Below the pieces are notes generated by a model. That model did no database searches and was not told the origin of the DNA. It saw nothing but the letters and a program-made list of their open reading frames with translations. Source: Bacteroides ihuae (GTDB taxonomy: Bacteria; Bacteroidota; Bacteroidia; Bacteroidales; Bacteroidaceae). Taken from it: a stretch of DNA of 64,000 nt. The stretch covers positions 1,178,001 to 1,242,000 of the forward strand of contig NZ_FNVX01000005.1 in NCBI RefSeq assembly GCF_900104585.1, read 5' to 3'. How positions within the stretch are numbered: position 1 is the first letter of the stretch; every line of letters begins with the position of its first letter. A program made the translations under genes and the position numbers. Of this stretch, positions 54,545 to 63,456 are shown in pieces.

Positions 54545-54700
54545 TGGCAGGTCTTCTGACTTAGCTTCCATTTCGAATACCTTCCCGGCCAAGGCCAGTG
54601 GTTAAAGGAGTATTTCATCGAAATGTTTGTGTTAGAGCTTTACAGCAGCGGGACTGTCCGGGATTTACACCCGATTCCCTTTTAATTATCACACCTGAAG
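54545..54700 (-). promoter_or_regulatory. Cobalamin riboswitch
   Basis: On the minus strand the conserved pieces appear in order: GGGAATCGGGTGTAAATCCC, ACAGTCCCGCTGCTGTAA, GCCGGGAAGG and AAGTCAGAAGACCTGCC. Together they form the B12-binding core, closed by CAGGT/ACCTG. It should turn off the MetE-core-like gene when cobalamin is plentiful. Together with promoter and leader it fills the 341-base gap before the CDF gene. Confidence 0.92.
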
Positions 54701-54725
54701 AGTTGTGATAAACCATTCTTGAATG

Positions 54726-54733
54726 CAAATATA
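54726..54733 (-). promoter_or_regulatory. Promoter -7 element for the riboswitch transcript
   Basis: TATATTTG on the minus strand lies just upstream of the riboswitch, with the expected spacing for a transcript starting near 54719. Confidence 0.6.
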
Positions 54734-54815
54734 ATAAAAGGTGTGAATAATCAAATAAATCCAAGGCGAATTAACACTCTTTTTTTGAAACAGGGCACTT
54801 CTTTATATCTAAAAC

Positions 54816-55745
54816 CTAATCTACGTTACCAAAGTTCTGGCAACCAACATCACCGCAACAATCACTATTATGCTCAAATTCGAGTGTAGCATGCTGAACT
54901 CCGGCCTCTAGTAGGACATGTTTCACCTCTCGTTTTACATTCTCGAGTTGAGATAGATCATTGATGACGAGATGTGCTGTCAAAGCTGTTTCAGTAGTGC
55001 TTATTGCCCAGATGTGAAGATGATGACAATTTATAACTTTAGGTACGGAGAGGATAATCTCTTCTATTTGCTTACTATCGGTTCCTGTAGGCACACCATC
55101 AAGCGAAAGGCGAATGCTATCGTGCAAAAGTCCCCATGTAGAATAGATAATTACACAAGCTATAAGCAAACCTAGAATAGGATCTATCACCGACCAGCCG
55201 GTATAAGAGATAACAATACCCGAAATGACCACACCTACAGACACCAATGCATCGGCAGCCATATGCAAATAAGCTCCTTTAACATTCAAATCTTTCTCCT
55301 TATCCTTCATAAACAACCAAGCCGTAAGCCCATTAACAAAAACCCCTACCCCAGCTGTCCAAGCTATAGCGTCCCCTTCCACAGGAGAGGGATGAAATAA
55401 TTTGTCTATACTTTCAGCAAAGATAACACCCACAGCTATCAGCAAAATGATAGAATTAAGCAGAGAAACTAATATTGTACTCTTTTTATAGCCATACGTA
55501 TACTTAGAAGTGGCAGACACTCGAGCCAAACGAAAAGCTAGCATAGCCAATATTAGACTAGCTACATCACCCAAATTGTGCCCGGCATCTGAGATTAACC
55601 CCAATGAATTATAATAGAAACCAATTCCAAATTCTGTAACAACAAATATTATATTCAACCCGATACCAATAATAAATGATCTATTCAACCCCGTAATTTG
55701 AGGTGCATGATGATGATCGTGGTGGTGGTGTTTTGAAACTTCCAT
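54816..55745 (-). CDS. Cation diffusion facilitator (zinc-type, CzcD-like)
   Basis: The protein (about 309 residues from ATG 55745) begins with a His-rich stretch (HHHHDHHH). It has six membrane segments with the metal sites DAGHNLGD and HMAADALVSVG, and a C-terminal cytoplasmic domain. It should export Zn2+ or related ions in exchange for protons. The promoter at 55770-55777 excludes the longest frame from 55799; 55754 is an alternative start. Confidence 0.88.
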   Translation of the reverse strand: MEVSKHHHHDHHHAPQITGLNRSFIIGIGLNIIFVVTEFGIGFYYNSLGLISDAGHNLGDVASLILAMLAFRLARVSATSKYTYGYKKSTILVSLLNSIILLIAVGVIFAESIDKLFHPSPVEGDAIAWTAGVGVFVNGLTAWLFMKDKEKDLNVKGAYLHMAADALVSVGVVISGIVISYTGWSVIDPILGLLIACVIIYSTWGLLHDSIRLSLDGVPTGTDSKQIEEIILSVPKVINCHHLHIWAISTTETALTAHLVINDLSQLENVKREVKHVLLEAGVQHATLEFEHNSDCCGDVGCQNFGNVD

Positions 55746-55769
55746 TCTATCCATATTTTGTTGAACACA

Positions 55770-55777
55770 CAAAGATA
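55770..55777 (-). promoter_or_regulatory. Promoter -7 element for the CDF gene
   Basis: TATCTTTG on the minus strand, 25 bases upstream of the chosen ATG, decides the start of the CDF gene. Confidence 0.6.
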
Positions 55778-55836
55778 AGTCTATATTTGCAGTAATCAAA
55801 TAGATACAACAATGTTCTTTTTACTATTTTTTTTTA

Positions 55837-55844
55837 TACCTTTG
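55837..55844 (+). promoter_or_regulatory. Promoter -7 element for the ThrE pair
   Basis: TACCTTTG fits TAnnTTTG and lies 31 bases ahead of the first ThrE gene at 55875. Confidence 0.55.
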
Positions 55845-55874
55845 CGCTAAAAATAGAGATTTTAAGCTAACCTT

Positions 55875-56648
55875 ATGGATATTCATCAAGAACTCAAAGA
55901 ATTATCTAAATTCCTGTCCGATTATTCTACCAGTTTAATGGCTGTAGGTGTGCAAACATCCCGTATCGTACGTAACACATCTCGCATTGCCGAATCTTAT
56001 GGTTTCTATCTGGACATGACCATCTTCCAAAAGACGATCATTATGACGTTGAGAGATTCCGACAACTCTCATTCGTATAGTACTGTAAACAAAATTAAGC
56101 CACAAGGTTTAAACTTTGCCATTAATTCTAAACTAAGTACGCTCAGTTGGGAAGCTTATGACGAGCATATCCCTTTGGAGGAATTAAAAGCAAGATACAA
56201 CGAGATTGTCAGTAAGCCTCGAGAAAGCAAGTGGCTAGTATTATTTCTGGTAGCATGCGCCAATGCTGCTTTCTGTCGATTATTTCAAGGAGACCTTGCA
56301 TCAATGGGTATTGTATTTGTAGCCACTCTTGGAGGCTTCTTTGTCCGTCAGTATCTCATGGAAAGGCATTGGAATCACTTGGCTATATTTATCATATCCT
56401 CTTTTGTGGCATCACTCATAGGAAGCACGGGCTATCTGTTTCATTGGGGAAACACGCCTGACATGGCACTAGGTACCAGCGTTCTATACCTCATTCCGGG
56501 AGTACCTCTTATTAATTCCATTATGGATATTATTGACGGACATGTATTAGCCGGGACCTCTCGTTTGATCAATGCGTGTCTACTTATTATATGTATAGCA
56601 ATGGGACTTTCGATAACGCTTTTAATAACAGGAATTAGTACGCTATGA
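55875..56648 (+). CDS. Threonine/serine exporter, N-terminal half (ThrE/DUF1212)
   Basis: The 257-residue protein has a cytoplasmic N-terminal domain of about 110 residues (GVQTSRIVRNTSRIAESYGF) and five hydrophobic segments containing PGVPLINSIMDIIDGH. This is the first half of ThrE, split from the second half as in many Bacteroidetes. It overlaps the next gene by four bases, so the two halves are made together. Confidence 0.88.
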   Translation: MDIHQELKELSKFLSDYSTSLMAVGVQTSRIVRNTSRIAESYGFYLDMTIFQKTIIMTLRDSDNSHSYSTVNKIKPQGLNFAINSKLSTLSWEAYDEHIPLEELKARYNEIVSKPRESKWLVLFLVACANAAFCRLFQGDLASMGIVFVATLGGFFVRQYLMERHWNHLAIFIISSFVASLIGSTGYLFHWGNTPDMALGTSVLYLIPGVPLINSIMDIIDGHVLAGTSRLINACLLIICIAMGLSITLLITGISTL

Positions 56649-57166
56649 TAAACTACGAATTTGTTCAAGCGATCATTTATGATGGATTATTTGCTGCTGT
56701 AGCAGCGATAGGATTTGCGATCATTTCAAATCCTCCTCGAAAGGCACTTGCTATTGCGGCATTCTTAGCTGCCGTAGGGCACGGATTTCGCTATTATCTT
56801 TTGCACACAGAATTATTCACTCTAGATATTGCCACAGCTTCTTTTTTTGCTGCTATATCTATAGGTTTGCTGTCTGTGCCTTTTGCCAAGTACGTTCATT
56901 GTCCGGCAGAGGTTTTTTCTTTTCCGGCTTTGCTGCCTATGATCCCGGGGATGTTTGCCTATAAAAGCATTCTATTTCTTACGAAATTCATGCAAAGTAA
57001 AGACCAAACGGCCTCTTTCCAGTACATTGAACAGTTCTTTAGGAATGGAATCACAAGCATTTTTGTGCTATTTGCGCTAGTAGTAGGCGTTGCCATACCA
57101 ATATTTCTTTTTCATCGACAATCATTTAGCTCTACCCGTCTATTGAAGAAGATTATAAATAAATAA
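56645..57166 (+). CDS. Threonine/serine exporter, C-terminal half (DUF3815)
   Basis: The 173-residue protein has four to five membrane segments and the motif FPALLPMIPGMFAYKSI, which mirrors the PGVPL motif of the partner. Together they form a ThrE-type amino-acid exporter of the inner membrane. Confidence 0.88.
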   Translation: MINYEFVQAIIYDGLFAAVAAIGFAIISNPPRKALAIAAFLAAVGHGFRYYLLHTELFTLDIATASFFAAISIGLLSVPFAKYVHCPAEVFSFPALLPMIPGMFAYKSILFLTKFMQSKDQTASFQYIEQFFRNGITSIFVLFALVVGVAIPIFLFHRQSFSSTRLLKKIINK

Positions 57167-57299
57167 AAACAAGCCACCGAAATGATCCACTAACAAAAAT
57201 CATTCCGATGGCTGTCCCTTAAAACACCTTTAAACAAAATGAGAGAATATGCCTCGTATTTAAACTAACTAACCCTTTTTAGAGACATATCCTATTGAC

Positions 57300-57345
57300 T
57301 AGGCGACTATTGACATTGAATAATTCAATAAAAATGAGTCGCCTA
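57300..57345. terminator. Hairpin between ThrE and eda
   Basis: TAGGCGACT (57300-57308) pairs perfectly with AGTCGCCTA (57337-57345), and inside lies ATTGAAT/ATTCAAT. It sits 10 bases past the eda stop and serves convergent genes, but no strong T run follows. Confidence 0.5.
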
Positions 57346-57355
57346 ATTAATATCT

Positions 57356-58027
57356 TTATTTTCTAGCTTCTGAAATATATCCGAAAGCTTCTTTACACTT
57401 AGCAACAATCCAAGCCCAATCCTGAGCGGCAACTACGTCACTTGGGAAAAGATTAGAACCCATTCCTACACAAGTAACGCCAGCTTTTATCCATGCAGTA
57501 AGGTTTTCCTTAGTTGGCTCTACGCCTCCTGTTACCATTAACATAGACCAAGGCATCGGAGCTTTTACGTTCTTCACAAATGAAGGTCCACCTACGTTTC
57601 CGGCAGGGAACACTTTGCAAAGATCACATCCTACTTCTTGAGCAAAACCAATTTCAGAAACTGATCCACAACCTGGAGTATAAGGAATCAAGCGACGATT
57701 GCAAATCTTAGCAATCTCGGGGTTAAACAATGGACCAACAATGAAGTTAGCACCCAATTGGATGTACATAGCTGCAGTGGCCGGATCAACAATTGAACCG
57801 ATACCCATAATCATTTCAGGGCATTCTTTAGCAGCCCATTTCACCAATTCAGCAAATACATCCTGAGCAAAATCACCACGGTTGGTAAATTCAAATGCGC
57901 GAACACCACCATCATAGCATGCTTTCACTACATTCTTAGCAACCTCTACATCTTTGTTATAGAAAACGGGAACCATCCCTGTGCTTGCCATAGCATTGAG
58001 CACTTGTATCTTATTAAATTTTGCCAT
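57356..58027 (-). CDS. eda: KDPG/KHG aldolase
   Basis: The 223-residue protein from ATG 58027 has the Schiff-base lysine in [19 protein letters not shown] and the motif [15 protein letters not shown]. It splits 2-keto-3-deoxy-6-phosphogluconate into pyruvate and glyceraldehyde 3-phosphate. The frame from 58039 would use a TTG and is not chosen. It follows kdgK after 34 bases in one operon. Confidence 0.9.
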   Translation of the reverse strand: MAKFNKIQVLNAMASTGMVPVFYNKDVEVAKNVVKACYDGGVRAFEFTNRGDFAQDVFAELVKWAAKECPEMIMGIGSIVDPATAAMYIQLGANFIVGPLFNPEIAKICNRRLIPYTPGCGSVSEIGFAQEVGCDLCKVFPAGNVGGPSFVKNVKAPMPWSMLMVTGGVEPTKENLTAWIKAGVTCVGMGSNLFPSDVVAAQDWAWIVAKCKEAFGYISEARK

Positions 58028-58061
58028 TTCTTTTTTCAATTAATATAATAACGAAACCTAC

Positions 58062-59105
58062 TTATCTGCTTACACGGCCCGAACCGTCACCTTTCATCAA
58101 GTTCTCTACCTCAGCAACAGTAACCAAGTTAAAGTCACCATAGATAGTGTGTTTCAGGCATGAAGCAGCAACAGCAAACTCAAGTGCCTTCTGGTCATCA
58201 GACGGATAGCTGATTAAACCATAAATAAGTCCGCCCATGAATGAGTCACCACCACCTACACGGTCTACGATGTGGGTAATGTCATATCTATTAGAGATCT
58301 TCAATGAACCTTCAGAGTAAAGAACGCCTCCCCAAGTATTATGGTTTGCATTAATAGCACCACGAAGAGTCACAATCATTTTTTTGCAACGTGGGAATTT
58401 CTTCATCATTTGAGTACATACTGATTCAAATTCAGCAGAGTTAACTTCTCCATTAGTAGCAGTTACATCGAAGCCTTCTGGTTTGATACCAAATACCTTT
58501 TCACAGTCTTCTTCGTTACCAAGAATTACATCGCAACCTTCAACTAAAGCAGGCATTACTTCATCAGCTGTTTTGCCATATTTCCAAAGATTTTTGCGGA
58601 AGTTAATGTCACAAGAAACTGTAACACCCATTTCATTAGCCACTTTGATTGCTTCCAAACAAGCATCAGCAGCACCTTGAGACAAAGCTGGAGTAATACC
58701 GGTCCAATGAAACCATTGAGCGTCCTTGAAAACTTCTTTCCAGTTTACCATTCCCGGTTCGACAGTAGAAATAGAAGAATTTGCACGGTCGTAAACAACT
58801 TTTGAAGCACGAGCCACAGCACCAGTTTCTAAGAAATAGATACCTACACGGTCACCACCAAAAATAATTTCTTTTGTACCCACATTGTGCGCACGAAGAT
58901 CCATGATGCAAGATTGAGCTATGTCATTTTTAGGAAGACGAGTTACGAATTCTGTATCTAAGCCATAGTTAGCCAATGACACAGCAACGTTTGCTTCGCC
59001 ACCACCAAATGTAGCCGTGAATTCTTTAGCTTGTGAAAATCTCAGGTAACCCGGAGTAGCCAAACGAAGCATTATTTCCCCAAAAGTAACAACTTTCTTT
59101 CCCAT
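58062..59105 (-). CDS. kdgK: 2-dehydro-3-deoxygluconokinase (PfkB family)
   Basis: The 347-residue protein has the PfkB signatures TFGGGEANVAVSLANYG and DRVGGGDSFMGGLIYG with the catalytic Asp. It phosphorylates KDG, which the downstream eda product cleaves. It is the first gene of the leftward operon, controlled from the region at 59237-59254. Confidence 0.9.
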   Translation of the reverse strand: MGKKVVTFGEIMLRLATPGYLRFSQAKEFTATFGGGEANVAVSLANYGLDTEFVTRLPKNDIAQSCIMDLRAHNVGTKEIIFGGDRVGIYFLETGAVARASKVVYDRANSSISTVEPGMVNWKEVFKDAQWFHWTGITPALSQGAADACLEAIKVANEMGVTVSCDINFRKNLWKYGKTADEVMPALVEGCDVILGNEEDCEKVFGIKPEGFDVTATNGEVNSAEFESVCTQMMKKFPRCKKMIVTLRGAINANHNTWGGVLYSEGSLKISNRYDITHIVDRVGGGDSFMGGLIYGLISYPSDDQKALEFAVAASCLKHTIYGDFNLVTVAEVENLMKGDGSGRVSR

Positions 59106-59236
59106 AATTCTGTTTTTAATCTAATAAGTTATTAATATCGTTAAGTTTCAAATTATCATTGTATGCACGGAGCACCTATAAACAGAGGGATTTACATCTA
59201 TATTTCTGTCAATAAAAGCTTCTTATATCACCTCCG

Positions 59237-59254
59237 TGTGCGGGCACAAAGATA
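59237..59254 (-). promoter_or_regulatory. kdgK promoter with overlapping operator candidate
   Basis: A minus-strand -7 element TATCTTTG (59247-59254) overlaps the palindrome TGTGCGGGCACA (59237-59248). A related palindrome lies in the regulator's leader. The transcript would have a leader of about 135 bases before kdgK. Confidence 0.5.
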
Positions 59255-59284
59255 CAATAATTTTCGTAATTACAAAAATTGTTA

Positions 59285-59332
59285 TATATTTGTGTCGAAA
59301 ATAACAAGATTATTATTGTGCACGAGCACAAT
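59285..59332 (+). promoter_or_regulatory. Promoter and operator candidate of the LacI-type gene
   Basis: TATATTTG (59285-59292) precedes ATTGTGCACGAGCACAAT (59315-59332), which has perfect 7-base arms and lies in the leader of the regulator gene. It is a likely autoregulatory site. Confidence 0.55.
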
Positions 59333-59355
59333 ACAAAAACAACAAGCGATCTAAG

Positions 59356-60423
59356 ATGAATAAGCTGCCAGATAGAATCAGAATTAAAGATATTGCTCGC
59401 CTAGCGGATGTGTCGGTTGGTACCGTAGACCGTGTTATTCATGGTCGAAGTGGTGTGTCGGAATCCAGTCGCCAACGCGTAGAAGAAATACTAAAACAAT
59501 TGGATTATCAACCCAACATGTATGCCAGCGCACTTGCGTCCAATAAAAAATACTCCTTCTACTGTCTACTGCCGCAACATTTTAAAGGTGAATATTGGAC
59601 AGCTGTGGAAGCAGGAATAAATGAAGCTTTGGCCAATTACTCAGATTTCAACATTTCGGCACATATATCTTATTACGATCCCTATAATTATCATTCATTT
59701 GTAGATGCCGGAAAAACTATTTTAGAAGCACAGCCAGACGGAGTCTTGCTTGCTCCTACTGCACCGCAATATACCAAGGAGCTCGCAAATGCACTCACCG
59801 AACACAATACACCTTATATATATATAGATTCGTATATAAAAGAGATTCCTCCTTTGGCGTTCTTCGGACAGCATTCTCATCAAAGCGGATATTTTGCTGC
59901 ACGCATGCTAATGTTGCTGGCTGGCAATGAGAAGGAGATCGTTATTTTCCGGAAGATAAATGAAGGTATAGTGGGTTCTAATCAACAAGAAAATCGTGAA
60001 GTCGGTTTTATGAAATATATGAAGGAACATCATCCTACATGCAACATCCTTGAACTTAACTTGCATGCTAACAAGCCGAATGAAGACAACACAATGCTTG
60101 ATAATTTCTTTCACCAGCATTCCACCGTACGCAATGGTATCACTTTTAATTCAAAGGCTTATATCATAGGCGAATACCTACAAAGCAGGAACTCATCCTT
60201 TAACTTAGTAGGCTACGACTTATTAGAGCGAAATGTATCATGCTTGAAACAAAATAGTATTGCATTCCTTATAGCTCAGCAACCTGATTTACAGGGACTA
60301 AACGGAATTAAAGCATTATGTGATCATCTTATCTTTAAAAAAGAGATACCTTGTGTCAACTATATGCCAATTGATCTTTTAACTGTAGAAACTATCGATT
60401 TCTACTTGAAGTTACCTAGATAA
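59356..60423 (+). CDS. LacI-family transcriptional regulator
   Basis: The 355-residue protein has the LacI helix-turn-helix and hinge (IKDIARLADVSVGTVDRVIH, then VEEILKQLDYQPNMYASALA). The periplasmic-binding-protein-like ligand domain is a variant with SYYDPYNYHSFVDAG. It is divergent from kdgK-eda and followed by uxaA, so it probably senses a hexuronate breakdown product. Confidence 0.85.
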   Translation: MNKLPDRIRIKDIARLADVSVGTVDRVIHGRSGVSESSRQRVEEILKQLDYQPNMYASALASNKKYSFYCLLPQHFKGEYWTAVEAGINEALANYSDFNISAHISYYDPYNYHSFVDAGKTILEAQPDGVLLAPTAPQYTKELANALTEHNTPYIYIDSYIKEIPPLAFFGQHSHQSGYFAARMLMLLAGNEKEIVIFRKINEGIVGSNQQENREVGFMKYMKEHHPTCNILELNLHANKPNEDNTMLDNFFHQHSTVRNGITFNSKAYIIGEYLQSRNSSFNLVGYDLLERNVSCLKQNSIAFLIAQQPDLQGLNGIKALCDHLIFKKEIPCVNYMPIDLLTVETIDFYLKLPR

Positions 60424-60452
60424 AAACAACTTTTAAAACAAAAAAGAATAGA

Positions 60453-61943
60453 ATGGAAACAAAGTACTTACAGATTAATCCAGCCGACAATGTGGCTGTT
60501 GCAATCGTTAATTTATCGGCAGGAGAAACCCTTTCGATAAATGGAACGCAAGTAACCTTACATGAAGACATTCCCGCCGGACATAAATTTGCCTTGAAAG
60601 ATTTTGCTGAAGGAGAAGATATAATTAAATATGGCTACCCCATTGGACATGCTATTACGGCAAAAAAACTGGGTGACTGGATGAATGAGAATAGCATTAA
60701 AACCAATCTTGCCGGATTGTTGGATTATACCTATAACCCAGCACAAGTTTCGCTTGACATCCCCAAGAAGGAACTTACTTTTAAAGGATATCGCCGTAAA
60801 AACGGTGATGTAGGTATTCGCAACGAGATATGGATTATCCCTACTGTTGGTTGTGTAAACGGTATCATTGCTCAGCTTGCTGAAAGTATGCGTCGTGAAA
60901 CGGAAGGCAAAGGAGTGGACGCCATCGTGGCCTACCCACACAATTATGGTTGTTCACAATTGGGAGACGATCACGAAAACACTAGAAAAATCTTGCGCGA
61001 TATGGTGTTACACCCCAATGCAGGTGCAGTGCTAGTGGTAGGTTTAGGATGTGAGAATAATCAACCGGATGCTTTCCGCGAGTTTCTTGGAGATTATGAC
61101 ACGGACAGAGTATCATTCCTAGTTACACAAAAAGTAGGTGATGAATACGAAGAAGGCATGAAAATACTTCGTGAATTATACGCTAAAGCATCTACAGACA
61201 GACGTGTAGAGGTTCCTTTATCAGAACTGCGTGTAGGATTGAAATGTGGTGGTTCAGACGGATTCTCCGGCATCACAGCGAATCCATTGTTGGGCATGTT
61301 CTCCGACTTCCTTATTGCGCAAGGAGGAACAAGCGTGTTGACTGAAGTTCCTGAAATGTTTGGTGCCGAAACGATCCTGATGAATCGTTGCGAAAACAAA
61401 GACTTATTCAACCAGACAGTCCACCTTATTAATGATTTCAAAGAATACTTCCTTTCGCATGGCGAACCGGTAGGAGAAAATCCTTCTCCGGGCAACAAGG
61501 CGGGAGGTATCTCTACACTGGAAGAGAAGGCATTGGGCTGTACACAAAAATGCGGAAAGAGCTATGTATCAGGAGTATTACCTTATGGCGAGCGTCTTAA
61601 AGTGAAAGGCCTTACACTGCTTTCAGCACCCGGCAATGACTTAGTAGCCTCTACTGCCCTAGCCTCTTGCGGTTGCCACATGGTACTATTCACTACCGGA
61701 CGTGGTACGCCATTCGGTACTTATGTACCTACAATGAAGATATCTACCAACACCGGCCTATCACAAAGAAAACCGGGATGGATCGACTTCAATGCAGGGG
61801 TCATCGTTGATAGCGAACCTATGGAAAAAACTTGTGAACGCTTCATTGATTACATTGTCAATGTAGCCAGCGGCGAATTAGTAAATAATGAGAAAAAAGG
61901 GTTCCGTGAAATAGCAATCTTCAAAACAGGGGTTACACTATAA
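60453..61943 (+). CDS. uxaA: Altronate dehydratase
   Basis: The 496-residue protein has the N-terminal SAF-like domain (residues 1-90) and the UxaA core. Key segments are GCSQLGDDHENTRKILRDMV, VGLGCENNQ, GLKCGGSDGFSGITANPLLG and GCTQKCGKSYVSGVL. It dehydrates altronate to KDG, the substrate of kdgK, which ties this operon to galacturonate or pectin use. It lies 29 bases behind the LacI-type gene. Confidence 0.92.
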   Translation: METKYLQINPADNVAVAIVNLSAGETLSINGTQVTLHEDIPAGHKFALKDFAEGEDIIKYGYPIGHAITAKKLGDWMNENSIKTNLAGLLDYTYNPAQVSLDIPKKELTFKGYRRKNGDVGIRNEIWIIPTVGCVNGIIAQLAESMRRETEGKGVDAIVAYPHNYGCSQLGDDHENTRKILRDMVLHPNAGAVLVVGLGCENNQPDAFREFLGDYDTDRVSFLVTQKVGDEYEEGMKILRELYAKASTDRRVEVPLSELRVGLKCGGSDGFSGITANPLLGMFSDFLIAQGGTSVLTEVPEMFGAETILMNRCENKDLFNQTVHLINDFKEYFLSHGEPVGENPSPGNKAGGISTLEEKALGCTQKCGKSYVSGVLPYGERLKVKGLTLLSAPGNDLVASTALASCGCHMVLFTTGRGTPFGTYVPTMKISTNTGLSQRKPGWIDFNAGVIVDSEPMEKTCERFIDYIVNVASGELVNNEKKGFREIAIFKTGVTL

Positions 61944-61966
61944 AAGCCTTTGTTACACTCATATTT

Positions 61967-62001
61967 GGGACATAGATAAATATAATCTGTGTCCCTTTTT
62001 T
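61967..62001 (+). terminator. Intrinsic terminator behind uxaA
   Basis: GGGACATAGAT (61967-61977) pairs with ATCTGTGTCCC (61985-61995) over 11 bases with one wobble, followed by six T residues. Confidence 0.85.
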
Positions 62002-62004
62002 ATT

Positions 62005-62012
62005 TATCTTTG
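62005..62012 (+). promoter_or_regulatory. Promoter -7 element for the antiporter gene
   Basis: TATCTTTG lies directly behind the terminator and 25 bases before the ATG at 62038. Confidence 0.6.
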
Positions 62013-62037
62013 CCCTCAGAATAGCAACATGTAAAGT

Positions 62038-63336
62038 ATGAGTGAAGAAAAAAAAGCGCAACGTATATCTGGTTTATGGGCTCTAAGCCCGTTATTTGTC
62101 TTTCTGTGTCTTTACTTAGTCACATCCATCATAGTAAACGACTTCTATAAAGTCCCCATTACAGTTGCTTTTTTGGCTTCATCCTGCTATGCCATTGCTA
62201 TCACCCGAGGACTGAATCTAGAACATCGCATCTATCAATTTTCTGTTGGCGCATCCAATAAGAATATCATGCTCATGGTGTGGATATTCGTTCTTGCGGG
62301 AGCTTTTGCTCAAAGCGCCAAGCAGATGGGTGCCATTGACGCAACTGTAAACCTAACGCTGCATATACTGCCGGACAATCTGTTATTGGCTGGCATTTTC
62401 ATCGCATCATGTTTCATCTCTCTATCCATTGGAACCAGCGTAGGCACCATTGTTGCACTTACACCTGTGGCCATTGGACTAGCGGAAAAAACAGGTATTG
62501 ACCTTCCTTTTATAGTGGCTATCGTTGTGGGTGGCTCCTTCTTTGGCGATAATCTTTCATTTATTTCCGACACTACCATTGCAGCAACCAAAACTCAAGA
62601 ATGTGTGATGCGTGATAAGTTTCGCGTCAACTCTATGATCGTTGTTCCGGCTGCTATGATCGTTTTAGGTATTTATGTTTTTCAAGGTCTATCCATAACT
62701 GCACCTCCACAAATTCAGAGTATAGAATGGTTAAAAGTATTACCTTACCTCATCGTGCTAGGCACAGCCATAGCTGGAATGAACGTAATGTTAGTACTCC
62801 TCATCGGTATCATTTCTACAGGCATCGTAGGCTTAAGTACTGGTAGTTTCGGCTTTTTCGATTGGTTTGGTTCTATGGGAAACGGCATTATCGGTATGGG
62901 TGAATTGATTATTGTCACCTTACTAGCAGGTGGCATGCTCGAGACCATTCGTTATAACGGAGGGATAGATTATATCATTAGCGCACTAACCAAACATGTA
63001 AAAGGTAAACGCGGTGCTGAGTTCAGCATTGCCGCATTAGTGAGCATCGCCAATTTATGTACTGCCAACAATACCATTGCAATTATCACCACAGGACCTA
63101 TTGCTAAAGATATCGCCATAAAATTTCACCTCGATCGCCGCAAAACGGCTAGCATACTCGATACCTTTTCCTGCTTTATTCAAGGAATAATCCCTTATGG
63201 CGCACAAATGCTTATTGCCGCCGGATTGGCAAATATCTCCCCTATCAGCATTATCGGTAATTTGTATTACCCTTTCACTATGGGACTATTCGCTATTCTA
63301 GCTATCTTATTCCGCTATCCCAAACGATATTCGTAA
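62038..63336 (+). CDS. NhaC-type Na+/H+ antiporter family protein
   Basis: The 432-residue membrane protein has about eleven hydrophobic segments. Conserved pieces of the NhaC superfamily include SLSIGTSVGTIVALTPVAIG, GGSFFGDNLSFISDTTIAAT and CTANNTIAIITTGPIAKDIA. It likely exchanges Na+ for H+ across the inner membrane; a role in organic-anion exchange cannot be excluded. It stands alone between a terminator and the rpsP promoter. Confidence 0.85.
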   Translation: MSEEKKAQRISGLWALSPLFVFLCLYLVTSIIVNDFYKVPITVAFLASSCYAIAITRGLNLEHRIYQFSVGASNKNIMLMVWIFVLAGAFAQSAKQMGAIDATVNLTLHILPDNLLLAGIFIASCFISLSIGTSVGTIVALTPVAIGLAEKTGIDLPFIVAIVVGGSFFGDNLSFISDTTIAATKTQECVMRDKFRVNSMIVVPAAMIVLGIYVFQGLSITAPPQIQSIEWLKVLPYLIVLGTAIAGMNVMLVLLIGIISTGIVGLSTGSFGFFDWFGSMGNGIIGMGELIIVTLLAGGMLETIRYNGGIDYIISALTKHVKGKRGAEFSIAALVSIANLCTANNTIAIITTGPIAKDIAIKFHLDRRKTASILDTFSCFIQGIIPYGAQMLIAAGLANISPISIIGNLYYPFTMGLFAILAILFRYPKRYS

Positions 63337-63365
63337 TAAATATAGCAACTAAAAGAATAGAACTT

Positions 63366-63396
63366 TTTGTCAATCAAAATAAAACATCTATCTTTG
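63366..63396 (+). promoter_or_regulatory. rpsP promoter with both Bacteroidetes elements
   Basis: TTTG (63366-63369) and TATCTTTG (63389-63396) are separated by 19 bases, a full match to the -33/-7 consensus of Bacteroidetes. Confidence 0.7.
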
Positions 63397-63456
63397 CAGC
63401 CGCTATTACGAGATAATAGCATTATTCAAATCATTAATTAATAACATTTATTTAAG

